Of a stretch of 64,000 nt of DNA, positions 43,123 through 53,068 are shown in pieces (position 1 is the first letter of the stretch; each line of letters begins with the position of its first letter). This stretch comes from Prado023 sp963777855. GTDB taxonomy: Bacteria > Actinomycetota > Actinomycetes > S36-B12 > CAIYMF01. Both the position numbers and the translations under genes were made by a program. The DNA lies in contig CAVZRW010000001.1 in the NCBI GenBank assembly GCA_963777855.1, forward strand, positions 1 through 64,000, given 5' to 3'. A model generated the notes under the pieces. It searched no databases and had not been told where the DNA came from. It saw nothing but the letters and a program-made list of their open reading frames with translations.

Positions 43123-44705
43123 CCCACCCCGGCCTGACCCGGTTCGGCCCGACCCACTTCGGCCTGCCCCACCGGCGGCACGAAGCCCGTCGGGTGCACG
43201 AAGCCCGCGGGCCCGACGCCCTCGGCGCGGTCGAGGGCCACGGCGGCCTGTCCGATCCGCCGGAGCATCGAGGCGAACACGACGCCGTGGAAGGGCAGCA
43301 CCGAGTACCAGTAGGCGTGGCCGGCCAGGCCTGCCGGGAAGAACGTGGCCCGCTGGCGCAGCGTCGCGGTGCCCCCGGGGCCGGGGCCCACGTGGAACTC
43401 CAGCCAGGCCAGGCCAGGCACCTTCATCTCCGCGCGCAACCGCAGCAGCCGCCCGTGCTCGATCTCCTCCACGCGCCAGAAGTCGCACGCCTCGCCGACC
43501 AGCAGCTCGCTGGGGTGCCGGCGGCCCCGGCGCAGCCCCGGGCCGCCGACTGCGCGGTCCAACAGGCCGCGCACCTCCCACGCCCAGGGCAGCGAGTACC
43601 AGCCGTGGTCGCCCGCCGATCGACTCCACGACCTGCCACACCGACTGCGGTCGGGCCAGCACCACCGCGCTGCGGTCGTCGGTGAAGAGCGAGCCGCCGG
43701 CCCACTGCGGGTCCGAGGGCATCGGGTCGCTGGGAGCACCGGGCACCGAGGCGCTCGACCAGCGCGTGGCCACGTCGGCGTCGCGCACCTTCTGCAGTGC
43801 CAGGCGCACCGACTCGTCATAGCCGAGCAGTCCGCCGGGCGGGTCGGGGATCAGGGTGCGGATGTCGTCCTCGGCACACACCACCTCGTTGCGCAGCGAG
43901 GCCACCAACGGCCGGGCGATCGTGCTCGGCACCGGCGTGACCAGGCCGACCCAGCGCGCCGAGAGCTCGGGCTGGAGCGTGGAGACCGGCATGATCCGCC
44001 GCCGGCGCAGCCCGGCGACCGCGGCGAAGCGGTGCATCATCTGCTCGTAGGTCAGCACGTCCGGACCGCCGATGTCGAACGTCCTGCTGACCTCGGCGGG
44101 CAGCTCGGCGCAGCCGACCAGGTAGCGCAGCACGTCGCGGATCGCGATCGGCTGGATCCGGGTCCGGACCCAGCGCGGGGTGATCATCACCGGCAGGCGC
44201 TCGGTGAGGTAGCGCAGCATCTCGAAGGACAGCGAGCCCGAGCCGATGATCGACCGCGGCGCCGAGCGCGGCCGTCGGCACGCCGCTGTCGAGCAGGATC
44301 GAGCCGACCTCGGCCCGCGAGCGCAGGTGCTCGGAGAGGTCGGCGTCATGGGCCAGCCCGCCGAGGTACACGATGCGCCCGCACGCCGGCCTCGCGGGCC
44401 GCCACGGCGAAGGTGCGCGCCACCTCGGCCTCGGTGTCGTGGAAGTCCGGGCCGGTGCCGATCGCGTGGATCAGGTAGTAGGCGACCTCCACGCCGGCCA
44501 GTGCCGTGCCGATCGCGCGCGGATCGGCGGCATCACCGACGGCGACCTCGACCTGCTGGGCCCACGGCAGGTCGCGCAGCCGGTCCGGGTGGCGGGCCAG
44601 CACGCGCACCCGGTACCCAGCAGCCAGCAGCTCGGGCACCAGGCGACCGCCCACGTAGCCCGTGGCTCCGGTGACCAGGCACAGCCGCGGCTCGGGGGTT
44701 CCCAC
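43104..44705 (-). CDS. NmrA-like SDR fused to a DUF2867-type domain, frame broken
   Basis: About 533 residues. The N-terminal Rossmann domain begins with LCLVTGATGYVGGRLVPELL and has YYLIHAIGTGPDF and DIGGPDVLTYEQMMHRF, typical of atypical SDRs (NmrA/complex-I-like). The C-terminal part (WQVVESIGG, GWYSLPWAWEVRGLLDR, FWRVEEIEHGRLLRLRAEMK, FPAGLAGHAYWYSVLPFH) matches DUF2867, seen in the same fusion in other bacteria. Frame breaks lie near 44385, 44262 and 43615. The extreme C terminus is a repetitive Gly/Gln/Ala tail coming from a CCGGCCTGACCC-like DNA repeat. GTG 44705 is preceded by CAGACT 7 nt away. Function unknown, probably NAD(P)-dependent. Confidence 0.7.
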
Positions 44706-44712
44706 GGCGCCC

Positions 44713-44718
44713 AGTCTG
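44713..44718 (-). promoter_or_regulatory. -10-like CAGACT of a leaderless SDR transcript
   Basis: Minus-strand CAGACT, 7 nt before GTG 44705; same hexamer as upstream of rpiB and the Abhydrolase_9 gene. Confidence 0.4.
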
Positions 44719-44810
44719 TCGGCCCGTGGGGCGTACGCAACCGCAGGCGTCGGCGGCGGCCCGCCTGTGGGCGGCGACCCGACCACCGGGGCGGGGGACC
44801 TGCGCCGCGA

Positions 44811-45791
44811 CTACCGCGGCGGGGGGCTGGCCCCGGCCGCACCCCCGACGCCGGGGGCGCCCCCGGGCGGCAGTGGGGTGCCGTCGGGGCCGTAGGTCAG
44901 CGGCCGGGTCAGCACGGGCACGACGACCCCGTACTTGTCGCAGGCCATCTTCAGTCGCTCGCGCAGGTCGCGGGTCAGCGAGATCTGCTGGGAGGCGCGG
45001 GCCTTGGCCGCGATGCGCACGTACACGGCCTCGCCCGAGACCGCGTCCACGCCGGCGAAGGTCGGCTTGCCCAGCATCTTGGCCTGGGTCTCGGGGTCGG
45101 CCCACATCTGGTCGCCGACCTCGGAGACGATCCGACGCATCACCTCGAGGTCGGTGTTGTACGACACGGGGATCACCGCGGCGGCCAGCGTCCAGCCCTG
45201 GGACTGGTTGGCCACCCGCAGGATCTCGCCGTTGCGCACGTACCAGACCACGCCCGACAGGTCGCGGATGCGGGTCACCCGCAGGGCGACCTCCTCGACG
45301 TTGCCCACCACGGGGCCGACGTCGACCAGGTCGCCCACGCCGTACTGGTCCTCGACGATCATGAAGAAGCCCGACAGGTAGTCCTTGATCAGTGTCTGGG
45401 CGCCGAAGCCCAGTGCCACGCCGACGACACCGGCGCTGGCCATCAGCGGGGCGATGTTGACCCCGAGCCGGGAGAGGATCATCAGGCTCGCGGTGCCCCA
45501 GATGAGCAGGGTCATGGCGTTGCGAAGCAGCTGGCCGACGGCCTTGGCCCGCTGCTCGCGGCGCTGGCTCATGATGATCCCGCGCAGCTCGACGGTCTCC
45601 TCGGGGGAGTCCGACATCGTCTCCTCGCGGCTGTGGCCGGTGGCGATCCAGCGTTGGACGGCGCGCTTGATCAGTCGGCTGCCGAGCAGGTTGACCACCG
45701 CGGCGACCGCGATGATGATCCCGATGCCCAGCCCCTGGCCGAGCAGCGACTGCCACCACGGGGGATTGGGTTCGTCGGCCAGATGGATCAC
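44811..45791 (-). CDS. MscS-family mechanosensitive channel
   Basis: 326 residues. Three hydrophobic segments are present (LGIGIIIAVAAVVNLLG, LLRNAMTLLIWGTASLMIL, and the pore helix LMASAGVVGVALGFGAQTLIKDYLSGFF). The beta domain with VEDQYGVGDLVDVGPVVGNVEEV and the C-terminal alpha/beta domain (SYNTDLEVMRRIVSEVG) follow. Such channels release solutes at hypo-osmotic shock. The Pro/Gly-rich C-terminal tail is longer than usual. GTG 45791 follows TATGGT by 6 nt. It is divergent from malQ. Confidence 0.85.
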   Translation of the reverse strand: MIHLADEPNPPWWQSLLGQGLGIGIIIAVAAVVNLLGSRLIKRAVQRWIATGHSREETMSDSPEETVELRGIIMSQRREQRAKAVGQLLRNAMTLLIWGTASLMILSRLGVNIAPLMASAGVVGVALGFGAQTLIKDYLSGFFMIVEDQYGVGDLVDVGPVVGNVEEVALRVTRIRDLSGVVWYVRNGEILRVANQSQGWTLAAAVIPVSYNTDLEVMRRIVSEVGDQMWADPETQAKMLGKPTFAGVDAVSGEAVYVRIAAKARASQQISLTRDLRERLKMACDKYGVVVPVLTRPLTYGPDGTPLPPGGAPGVGGAAGASPPPR

Positions 45792-45797
45792 GGGGGA

Positions 45798-45803
45798 ACC
45801 ATA
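45798..45803 (-). promoter_or_regulatory. -10 box TATGGT of a leaderless mscS-like transcript
   Basis: Minus-strand TATGGT, 6 nt before GTG 45791. Confidence 0.45.
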
Positions 45804-45871
45804 CGACGAGTCACCCGCAGAACCTCGGCGTCCTCCCCGTCCCGGGCATGCGCCGGCCCGGTGCGACGCCC

Positions 45872-45877
45872 TAGCCT
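45872..45877 (+). promoter_or_regulatory. -10 box TAGCCT upstream of the malQ leader frame
   Basis: TAGCCT ends 7 nt before an ATG at 45885, which opens a short leader frame rather than malQ itself. Confidence 0.45.
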
Positions 45878-45884
45878 GACCATC

Positions 45885-45992
45885 ATGTCCCCGAGGTCGG
45901 CCGGTAGGTCCCGGCGTGGGGGTGGCGGTGGGCAGGCCACCTCGTCCTCGGGGCACCCGCGACTGCGCACTGGAGGACACCGTGGCCACTGA
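45885..45992 (+). CDS. 35-codon leader frame overlapping the malQ start
   Basis: ATG 45885 follows a -10 box by 7 nt and opens a 35-residue Arg/Gly/Ser-rich frame (MSPRSAGRSRRGGGGG...), stop 45990-45992. It overlaps the malQ GTG (45982) by 11 bp in another frame. A leaderless start on this frame would place ribosomes on the malQ start by coupling. Whether the peptide is made is unknown. Confidence 0.35.
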   Translation: MSPRSAGRSRRGGGGGQATSSSGHPRLRTGGHRGH

Positions 45993-48147
45993 CGTCGTTG
46001 AGCCCGAGTGGGTCGAGCCGAGCTCGGAGCTCGCTGAGCTGGCCCGTGCCTACGGGGTGGCGGTCGAGTACTGGGACCAGTCCGGTGCCTACCACCGCAT
46101 CGGCGCCGCGACGATCACCGCCGTGCTGACCTCCCTCGGTGTGGACGTCTCCACGCCCGGGTCGGTGTGGGACGCGCTCTACGCCCGGCGCAACGCCGCG
46201 TGGAAGCGGATGCTCCCGCCGGTGTTCGTCACCCGGGCCGGCAACGACAACCAGTGCTGGGTCCACGTGGAGCACGGCTCGCCGGTGCGCGTGTGGGTCG
46301 ACCTCGAGGAGGGCGGCGACGCCTGGTTCCTCGACCAGGTGGACCGCTGGGTGGAGCCCCGCCACGTCGACGGCCAGCTGGTCGGCGAGGCCACGTTCCG
46401 GATCCCGTGGGACCTGCCGCTCGGCTGGCACACGATCTGGGCGCGCTCGGAGGGCCACGACGGCACGGTGCGCGAGTCCTCCTGCCCGCTGGTGGTGACC
46501 CCCGGGCGCCTGGAGCCCCCGGCGCTGGCCGCCGGTCGCCAGTGGGGCTTCATGACCCAGGTCTACGCGATGCGCTCGGAGAGCTCCTGGGGCATCGGTG
46601 ACCTGGTCGACCTCGCCGAGCTGGCCGCCTGGAGCGGGCACGCCGAGGGTGCCGCCTTCGTCCTGGTCAACCCCCTGCACGCGGCCTCCCCGGCCGCGCC
46701 GATGGAGCCCTCGCCGTACCTGCCGGTGACGCGCCGCTTCGCCAACCCGATCTACCTGCGCGTGGAGTCCGTGGAGGAGTACGCGGGGCTGTCCATGCAG
46801 GACCGGGCCCGCATCGAGACGCTGAGCATCCCGGTGCGCGCCCTGTCGACCTCGCCGGACCTGATCGACCGCGACGTCATCTGGGAGGCCAAGTCCAAGG
46901 CACTGCGGATCCTGTTCGACGCGGGGCTCTCCACCGGCCGGCAGGCCCGCTTCGACGCGTTCGTCGAGCGGGAGGGCCAGGGCCTGGTCGACTTCGCCAC
47001 GTGGTGCGCGCTTGTCGACGAGCACGGCGGGGACTCCGAGGACTGGCCCGCAGGCCTGAAGGACGCCTCCAGCCCGGCCGTCGCCGCGGAGCGTGAGCGG
47101 CTGGCCGAGGGCGTGCGCTGGCACTCGTGGCTGCAGTGGCAGCTCGACGAGCAGCTGACCCGGGCCCAGCAGGCCGCGGTCGACGCCGGGATGCGCTCGG
47201 GCATCGTGCACGACCTCGCCGTTGGGGTGCACCCGAAGGGATCGGACGCCTGGTCGCTGCACGACGTGCTGGCCCAGGGGGTCTCCGTGGGCGCGCCGCC
47301 GGACATGTACAACCAGCTGGGCCAGAACTGGTCGCAGCCCCCGTGGCGGCCCGATGCGCTGGCCGAGGCCGGGTTCCTGCCCTACCGGGACATGCTGCGC
47401 ACGATCCTGCGCCACGCCGGTGGCATCCGGGTCGACCACGTGCTGGGCCTGTTCCGGCTGTGGTGGATCCCCGAGGGCATGCCCGCCTACTGCGGCACGT
47501 ACGTCACCTCCGACCACGAGGCCCTCGTCGGCATCCTGGCCCTCGAGTCCCACCGGGCCGGGGCCTGGCTGGTCGGCGAGGACCTCGGCACCGTGGAGCA
47601 GTGGGTGCAGGACTACCTGCTCTCGCGCGGCGTGCTCGGCACGACCATCATGTGGTTCGAGCGCGACTACACCCAGCACCCCGACACCCCGATGCAGCCA
47701 GAGCAGTGGCGGGGCAACTGCTTGGCCTCGGTGACCGTGCACGACCTGCCTCCGACGGCCGGGTACCTGGCCGGCGAGCACGTGCGCATCCGCGGCGAGC
47801 TCGGGCTGCTGACCCGGCCCGAGGAGGAGGAGCTCGCCGACAGCAACGCGCAGATCGCGGAGTGGCGTGCGCTGTGCGTCGATCGCGGATGGCTGGCCCC
47901 CGACGGCGGCGACGAGGACCTCATCGTCGCCCTGCACCGGCTCGTGGCCACCTCGCCCTCGATCCTGGTCGGCGTGGCCCTGACAGACGCCGTCGGTGAC
48001 CGGCGGGCCCAGAACCAGCCCGGCACGGACAAGGAGTACCCCAACTGGCGGGTGCCCCTCACCGACGCCACGGGTCGTGCGGTGCTCATCGAGGACTTCC
48101 CGGACCTACCGCTGCTGCGCCGGCTGGTCGAGGCCGTCACGGGGTAA
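45982..48147 (+). CDS. malQ: 4-alpha-glucanotransferase (amylomaltase, GH77)
   Basis: 721 residues, cytoplasmic, transfers alpha-1,4-glucan segments and releases glucose from maltodextrins. The N-terminal extension (about 140 residues, beta-rich) is typical of actinobacterial MalQ. GH77 blocks are RQWGFMTQVYAMRSESSWGIGD, the nucleophile region GGIRVDHVLGLFRLWWIP, the acid region LVGEDLGTVE, and TVHDLPPTAGYLAG. GGAGGACACC precedes the GTG, which decides the start. It probably works with the amylase and alpha-glucosidase of this window. The gene is intact. Confidence 0.93.
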   Translation: MATDVVEPEWVEPSSELAELARAYGVAVEYWDQSGAYHRIGAATITAVLTSLGVDVSTPGSVWDALYARRNAAWKRMLPPVFVTRAGNDNQCWVHVEHGSPVRVWVDLEEGGDAWFLDQVDRWVEPRHVDGQLVGEATFRIPWDLPLGWHTIWARSEGHDGTVRESSCPLVVTPGRLEPPALAAGRQWGFMTQVYAMRSESSWGIGDLVDLAELAAWSGHAEGAAFVLVNPLHAASPAAPMEPSPYLPVTRRFANPIYLRVESVEEYAGLSMQDRARIETLSIPVRALSTSPDLIDRDVIWEAKSKALRILFDAGLSTGRQARFDAFVEREGQGLVDFATWCALVDEHGGDSEDWPAGLKDASSPAVAAERERLAEGVRWHSWLQWQLDEQLTRAQQAAVDAGMRSGIVHDLAVGVHPKGSDAWSLHDVLAQGVSVGAPPDMYNQLGQNWSQPPWRPDALAEAGFLPYRDMLRTILRHAGGIRVDHVLGLFRLWWIPEGMPAYCGTYVTSDHEALVGILALESHRAGAWLVGEDLGTVEQWVQDYLLSRGVLGTTIMWFERDYTQHPDTPMQPEQWRGNCLASVTVHDLPPTAGYLAGEHVRIRGELGLLTRPEEEELADSNAQIAEWRALCVDRGWLAPDGGDEDLIVALHRLVATSPSILVGVALTDAVGDRRAQNQPGTDKEYPNWRVPLTDATGRAVLIEDFPDLPLLRRLVEAVTG

Positions 48148-48180
48148 GCGGGGTAGGTCGGGGCCCCGGGCGCCGGGGGT

Positions 48181-48205
48181 GATGGCCCGCGCAGCGGGCG
48201 CCATC
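48181..48205. terminator. Hairpin between malQ and pepN
   Basis: GATGGC pairs with GCCATC and CCG with CGG across a small bulge, between the converging malQ and pepN genes; a GTGGGCGCC direct repeat follows. Confidence 0.4.
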
Positions 48206-48285
48206 GGTGGTGGGCGCGCCGCCCGTAGTGGGCGCCGCCTGTGTGGGCGCCACCGGTGTGTGCGGCGCATCGCCGCCCGCCGCGA

Positions 48286-50859
48286 TCAGGCCGAGGGCCC
48301 GGCCGCTCCTGCGGCATCGCGGGCCTGGCAGCGCAGCGCGCGCTGCACGCCGTCGCGGCCCTCGCTGACCACGCGGCGCAGGCCCGCAGGCAGGTCCTCG
48401 TCGGCCAGGAACGCGTCGGTGAGGGCCACGGTCTCGGGCTCCACGAGCAGGCCCGGGTACAGCGAGGTCGCCACCATCGCGGCCATCTCGGCACTGCGCG
48501 TGTCCCAGACCTCGCGCACGACCGCGAAGTACCGCTCCCGGAAGGGGCGCAGGAGCTCCCGCTGGTCGGCGATGAGCAGCCCGCTCAGGGTCGCCTCCAG
48601 CATGGCGTTGGGCTGGGACTGGTCGCTGACCACCGTCTCCCAGGCAGCGGCCTTGGCCGCCGCGGTCGGGATTCCGGCGCGCACCGCCGTTGCCTGACGA
48701 CGCCCGGTGGCCGTGTCGTCGCGGGCGAGCTCGGCGTCGATCGCGTCATCGCCGGTGCGACCGACCGCCACGAGGCGGGCCATCAGCGACCAGCGCAGGT
48801 CGGCGTCGACGGCCAGCCCGTCGAGGACGGTCGAGCCGTCGAGCAGGCCCTCGATCAGCGACAGCTGGGCTTCGGTGCGTGCGCAGGCGGCCAGCGCGCG
48901 GGCGTAGGCCACCTGGTGGTCGCTGCCCGCGGGGGCCGCCAGCAGTCCGGCCTGGACGGCCTCGGCGAACTGCTGCTGGTAGGCGGCGCGGTGCTCAGGC
49001 GCTGCGTAGACGTCGATGGCGGTGCGTGCCTGCAGCAGGACCTTCGAGACCACGCCGATGTCGGTCTCGGTGGGCAGGCCCGACAGGGCCAGGGCCACGT
49101 AGTCGCCGGTGGCGATCTCGGCGTCACGGGTCATGTCCCAGGCGGCACCCCAGATCAGGGTGCGTGCCATCGGGCTGTCCAGGTCGCCGAGATGGGCCAC
49201 GGCGGTGGCCAGCGAGTGCTCGTCGAGACGGATCTTGGCGAACGTCAGGTCATCGTCGTTGAGCAGCAGGAGGTCGGCGGCGGGGCGGCCGGCAAGCGCG
49301 GTCACGGGGGTGCGGGCGCCCACCACATCGAGCTCCACCTGGTCGGTGCGGGTCAGAATCCCGTCGACGAGGCTGTACAGGCCCACACGCAGGCGGTGGC
49401 TGCGCAGCACGGGCTCCAGCCCCGGGGGCATGGCCGGGGGCTCCTGGGCGATGTCGACCGAGGCGTACGTGCCGTCCGCGGCGAGGGTGACCTCGGGGCG
49501 CAGCAGGTTGACCCCGGCCGTCTGCAGCCACTGTCGGGTCCAGGTGCCCAGCTCTCGCCCGGAGGTCGCCTCCAGCTCGGCGAGCAGGTCGCGCAGCTCG
49601 GTGTTGCCCCAGGCATGCCGGGCGAAGTAGGCCCGCAGCCCGGTGAGGAACTGCTCCTCGGCCACCCAGGCCACCAGCTGGCGCAGCGCGGAGGCGCCCT
49701 TGGCGTAGGTGATCCCGTCGAAGTTGAGCTTCACGGCCTCGAGGTCGACCATGTCCGCGGCGATCGGGTGCGTGCTGGGCAGCTGGTCCTGGCGGTAGGC
49801 CCAGGTCTTGCGCAGGCTGCCGAACGTGTTCCACGCCTGCGTGTACTGCGTGGCGTTGACCATGGCGTGGTGCGAGGCCCACTCGGCGAACGACTCGTTG
49901 AGCCAGAGGTCGTCCCACCAGCGCATCGTCACGAGGTCGCCGAACCACATGTGGGCCAGCTCGTGCAGCACGGTGTTGGCGCGCTGCTCGTAGGCCACGT
50001 CGGTCACCCGCGAGCGGAAGATGTAGTCCTCCATGATGGTGACGCAGCCGGCGTTCTCCATGGCGCCGGCGTTGTACTCCGGCACGAACAGCTGGTCGTA
50101 CTTGCCGAACGGGTACGGGTGGCCGAAGGCGTCCTCGAAGTAGCCGAAGCCCTGCTTGGTCTCGGTCAGGATCCGCTCGGCGTCGAGGTGCTCGGCCATC
50201 GACGCCCGGCAGAACACGCCCAGCGGGTAGGTGCCGTGCGGCCCGACGTACTCGTCGCGTACGACGTGGAACGGCCCGGCGACCAGGGCCGTGATGTAGG
50301 TGCTCATCGGCGCGGTGGTCGGGAAGTCCCAGCGGGCCACCCCCCGGCGCACCTGCACCGGCTCCGGGGTGGCGGTGTTCGACACCACCTCCCAGTGCTC
50401 GGGTCCGGTGATGTGGAACGTGAAGACGGCCTTGAGGTCAGGCTGGTCGAAGCAGGCGTACACGCGCTGGGCGTCGGCCATCTCGAACTGGCTGTAGAGG
50501 TAGACCTCGGAGTCCACGGGGTCGACGAGCCGGTGCAGGCCCTCGCCGGTGCGCGAGTAGGCGCCCTGGGCGGTGACCACCAGGACGTTGTGGGCGGCCA
50601 GGCCCGGCACGGGCAGGCGCTGGCCGGTGTGCGCAGAGACGTCCAGCGCCCGGCCGTTGAGGGTGGCCGACTCCACCCGCGGGACCACGAGGTCGATCCA
50701 GGTGTCGGCGCCCGGGTCGCTGCAGGCGAAGGTGACGGTGGTGGTCGAGGTGAACGTGGTCTCGGAGGTGGTGAGGTCCAGGTCGACGTCGTAGGACTGC
50801 ACGTCGAGGAGCCCAGCGCGCTGCGCGGCCTCGTCGCGGGACAGGGCTGGGTGAGCCAC
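48286..50859 (-). CDS. pepN: Aminopeptidase N (M1 zinc metallopeptidase)
   Basis: 857 residues, cytoplasmic exopeptidase removing N-terminal residues. The zinc site HELAHMWFGDLVTMRWWDDLWLNESFAEW has both His and the distal Glu. The substrate motif GAMEN is just upstream. The ERAP1-like C-terminal domain follows, starting about residue 490. VAHPALSRDEAAQRAG at the GTG 50859 start is preceded by GGAG. Converges with malQ and is divergent from rpiB. Confidence 0.93.
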   Translation of the reverse strand: MAHPALSRDEAAQRAGLLDVQSYDVDLDLTTSETTFTSTTTVTFACSDPGADTWIDLVVPRVESATLNGRALDVSAHTGQRLPVPGLAAHNVLVVTAQGAYSRTGEGLHRLVDPVDSEVYLYSQFEMADAQRVYACFDQPDLKAVFTFHITGPEHWEVVSNTATPEPVQVRRGVARWDFPTTAPMSTYITALVAGPFHVVRDEYVGPHGTYPLGVFCRASMAEHLDAERILTETKQGFGYFEDAFGHPYPFGKYDQLFVPEYNAGAMENAGCVTIMEDYIFRSRVTDVAYEQRANTVLHELAHMWFGDLVTMRWWDDLWLNESFAEWASHHAMVNATQYTQAWNTFGSLRKTWAYRQDQLPSTHPIAADMVDLEAVKLNFDGITYAKGASALRQLVAWVAEEQFLTGLRAYFARHAWGNTELRDLLAELEATSGRELGTWTRQWLQTAGVNLLRPEVTLAADGTYASVDIAQEPPAMPPGLEPVLRSHRLRVGLYSLVDGILTRTDQVELDVVGARTPVTALAGRPAADLLLLNDDDLTFAKIRLDEHSLATAVAHLGDLDSPMARTLIWGAAWDMTRDAEIATGDYVALALSGLPTETDIGVVSKVLLQARTAIDVYAAPEHRAAYQQQFAEAVQAGLLAAPAGSDHQVAYARALAACARTEAQLSLIEGLLDGSTVLDGLAVDADLRWSLMARLVAVGRTGDDAIDAELARDDTATGRRQATAVRAGIPTAAAKAAAWETVVSDQSQPNAMLEATLSGLLIADQRELLRPFRERYFAVVREVWDTRSAEMAAMVATSLYPGLLVEPETVALTDAFLADEDLPAGLRRVVSEGRDGVQRALRCQARDAAGAAGPSA

Positions 50860-50993
50860 AGGAACTCCAGTCGGTCGGGACGGGCGGGCCGCAGGTTGTG
50901 CGGGCCGGCCCGGGGGCGCCCGTGATTCTTCCACGTGGCGGGCCGGACGCCGGCAGCCGCGGGGTGAGCGGGACGCGCGCCGCGACGATCGGC

Positions 50994-50999
50994 CAGACT
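50994..50999 (+). promoter_or_regulatory. -10-like CAGACT of a leaderless rpiB transcript
   Basis: CAGACT ends 6 nt before ATG 51006; no Shine-Dalgarno sequence. Confidence 0.4.
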
Positions 51000-51005
51000 G
51001 TGCCC

Positions 51006-51455
51006 ATGCGCATTCACCTCGGCTGCGACCACGCCGGATACGAGTTCAAGTCCATGCTGGCGGCCTACCTTCGGGAGGCGGGCCACGACGTCGTGGACCA
51101 CGGGGCCCACGACTATGACCCCGAGGACGACTACCCGGCGTTCTGCTTCGCGGCCGCGCAGGCAGTCGTCGAGGAGCCGGGCAGCTTCGGGATCGTGCTC
51201 GGCGGCTCGGGCAACGGCGAGCAGATCGCGGCCAACAAGGTGCCCGGGGTGCGCGCCGCCCTGGCGTGGTCGGTGCAGACCGCCCAGCTGGCACGCGAGC
51301 ACAACGACGCCAACGTCCTGGGTCTGGGCGCACGGATGCACACGAGCGAGCAGGCCTTCGCGATCGTCCTGGCCTTCCTGGAGACCCCGTTCAGCGGCGG
51401 CGAGCGCCACCAGCGCCGCATCGACCAGCTCAGCGAGTACGAGGCGACCCGCTGA
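51006..51455 (+). CDS. rpiB: Ribose-5-phosphate isomerase B
   Basis: 149 residues. MRIHLGCDHAGYEFK and FGIVLGGSGNGEQIAANK are the phosphate-binding and active-site blocks of RpiB; NDANVLGLGARM follows. Interconverts ribose-5-phosphate and ribulose-5-phosphate in the pentose-phosphate pathway. Actinobacteria commonly use RpiB. The gene is intact. Confidence 0.92.
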   Translation: MRIHLGCDHAGYEFKSMLAAYLREAGHDVVDHGAHDYDPEDDYPAFCFAAAQAVVEEPGSFGIVLGGSGNGEQIAANKVPGVRAALAWSVQTAQLAREHNDANVLGLGARMHTSEQAFAIVLAFLETPFSGGERHQRRIDQLSEYEATR

Positions 51456-51666
51456 CCCCGTGCACGAGTGGGTCGGCTGAAACGAAGGCGTATGCGAGGT
51501 TGGGGGGCGGGCGCGCGCGGCAGGGACGAAAGAGCCGAACCATGCGCGAGGTTGACTGGGACGGGTGCGCGCGAAGTTCCTGGGACGCGTGCGCCAGGAG
51601 GCCGCCGCCGACGACTCCAGTGCCAGGTGCGCCGGGGGCGACCACCGCACCGCTTCTGGTGGCCAT

Positions 51667-51734
51667 GTGCGCCGGGTTGGGACCGCCGGACTCCGTTCGG
51701 GTGGCCGGGTGCGCCGGGTTGGGCTCGCCGGACT
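51667..51734. repeat. Direct repeat of 26 bp with 42-bp period
   Basis: GTGCGCCGGGTTGGG at 51667 and 51709, each followed by a CGCCGGACT-type end; a weaker third copy starts near 51625. It lies in the rpiB-dacB intergenic region and touches the dacB stop. Nothing else is seen in 51456-51732. Confidence 0.6.
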
Positions 51735-53061
51735 ACCAGCAGCCGGTGACGCTGGACGCTGCCTTGTCCACGGCCCGGCGGGTGGTCAGCCGCGAGTAGC
51801 GGGTCGGTCGGCCGTTCACGATCGACACGAAGATCTTGGTCCGGCCGTCGGCACCGGAGGCATACCCGGCCAGCGCGATGGCGTCGGCCACAGTTCCGGT
51901 CTTGGCCTGGATCTGCCCGGCTGCGCAGCGTGAGGGCCACGTGGTGAACCGCTTGTTGCTCGCGCGCAGCGTGCCGGTGCGCCCGGCCACCGGCAGCCAC
52001 TGGCGCAGGCGGGCCAGCTCGGGGTGGTCCGGGGACAGTGCCCGGTTGAGCGCCGAGGTCAGCGCGTAGGCGGTCAGGCGCCCGTCCAGCGACAGGCCGC
52101 TGCCGTCGATGATCCGCACGCCGTCGAGGGGGATCCGCAGCTCGGCGAGGGTGGCCGCCTGCGCCTTCCGGGCGCCTGCCCAGGTTGCGGGCAGCCCGCG
52201 CGCAACCGCGATGTGCCGGAAGAGCATCTCGGCGGTGTCGTTGTCCGAGACCATCAGCGCGTGGCGCACGGCCTCGCCGACGCTGTGCCCGGAGAAGGTG
52301 GCCAGGGTGTCAGCCCCGGGTTCGGCGAGGGCCTCGCCGGCGTAGGTGGCCCGCACCCCGAGGGCGCGCAGGGCCGAGGCGAAGTAGGTTCCGGCATCCG
52401 CTGTCGCGTCGCGAATGGCCCGGTCGTCGCGAGCGAAGGCGCCGACCGGGCGCACCTGGCTGGGCACCCAGCCCGAGGCCCACCCCCGCGCCGCCCCCTC
52501 GGAGCTGAACAGCGAGTCGTCGGCGCGCACCGTGACGGCGCCGGCTGGCAGGGCCCCGGCGGTGCTGCGGGCCAGCATCCGCAGGTTGGCGCTGGTCAGC
52601 AGCGGGTCACCGCCGCCCACGAGCACGATCTCGCCCGAGGTCGACCCCGCCCGCACCGTGGTCGCGAACCGATGGTCTGGACCGAGGTTGGCCAGCACGC
52701 CCACGGACGTGAGGATCTTGGTGGTCGATGCTCCGCGCAGGGAGGCGGTGGCGCGTTTGCGGTACACGTAGCGGGCGGCTGCGGTGTCCCAGACGGTCAT
52801 GGTGAACCGCGACCCCAGGATGGGGGAGGTCGTGCGTGAGGCCAGCACGCGCGAGATGCGGGTGTTGGCCACCGCCGTGCTGACCATGGAGCGGGTCGCG
52901 GCGGGGACGGCGGATGGGTGGTGCGCAGCGACCGCACTGGCCGAGCCCGATCCGGCCATGGCACGGGCGCCCGCGCCGACGGCCGGTCCCGGCAGGCCCA
53001 CGAGCAGCAGGCCCAGGCTCAACGTGGCTGAGGTGATCAGGGCGGGGCCGCGATGTCGCAT
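51733..53061 (-). CDS. dacB: D-alanyl-D-alanine carboxypeptidase / endopeptidase (PBP4 type)
   Basis: 442 residues with an N-terminal signal peptide (ITSATLSLGLLLVGLPGPAVGA). The serine-peptidase motifs are SxxK in GASTTKIL (about residue 113), SDN in LMVSDNDTAE, and KTG in QAKTGTVADAIA. It trims or cleaves peptidoglycan peptides outside the membrane. TACGGT 7 nt before ATG 53061 points to a leaderless mRNA. The gene is intact; its end touches the 42-bp repeat. Confidence 0.88.
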   Translation of the reverse strand: MRHRGPALITSATLSLGLLLVGLPGPAVGAGARAMAGSGSASAVAAHHPSAVPAATRSMVSTAVANTRISRVLASRTTSPILGSRFTMTVWDTAAARYVYRKRATASLRGASTTKILTSVGVLANLGPDHRFATTVRAGSTSGEIVLVGGGDPLLTSANLRMLARSTAGALPAGAVTVRADDSLFSSEGAARGWASGWVPSQVRPVGAFARDDRAIRDATADAGTYFASALRALGVRATYAGEALAEPGADTLATFSGHSVGEAVRHALMVSDNDTAEMLFRHIAVARGLPATWAGARKAQAATLAELRIPLDGVRIIDGSGLSLDGRLTAYALTSALNRALSPDHPELARLRQWLPVAGRTGTLRASNKRFTTWPSRCAAGQIQAKTGTVADAIALAGYASGADGRTKIFVSIVNGRPTRYSRLTTRRAVDKAASSVTGCW

Positions 53062-53068
53062 GGCGATC

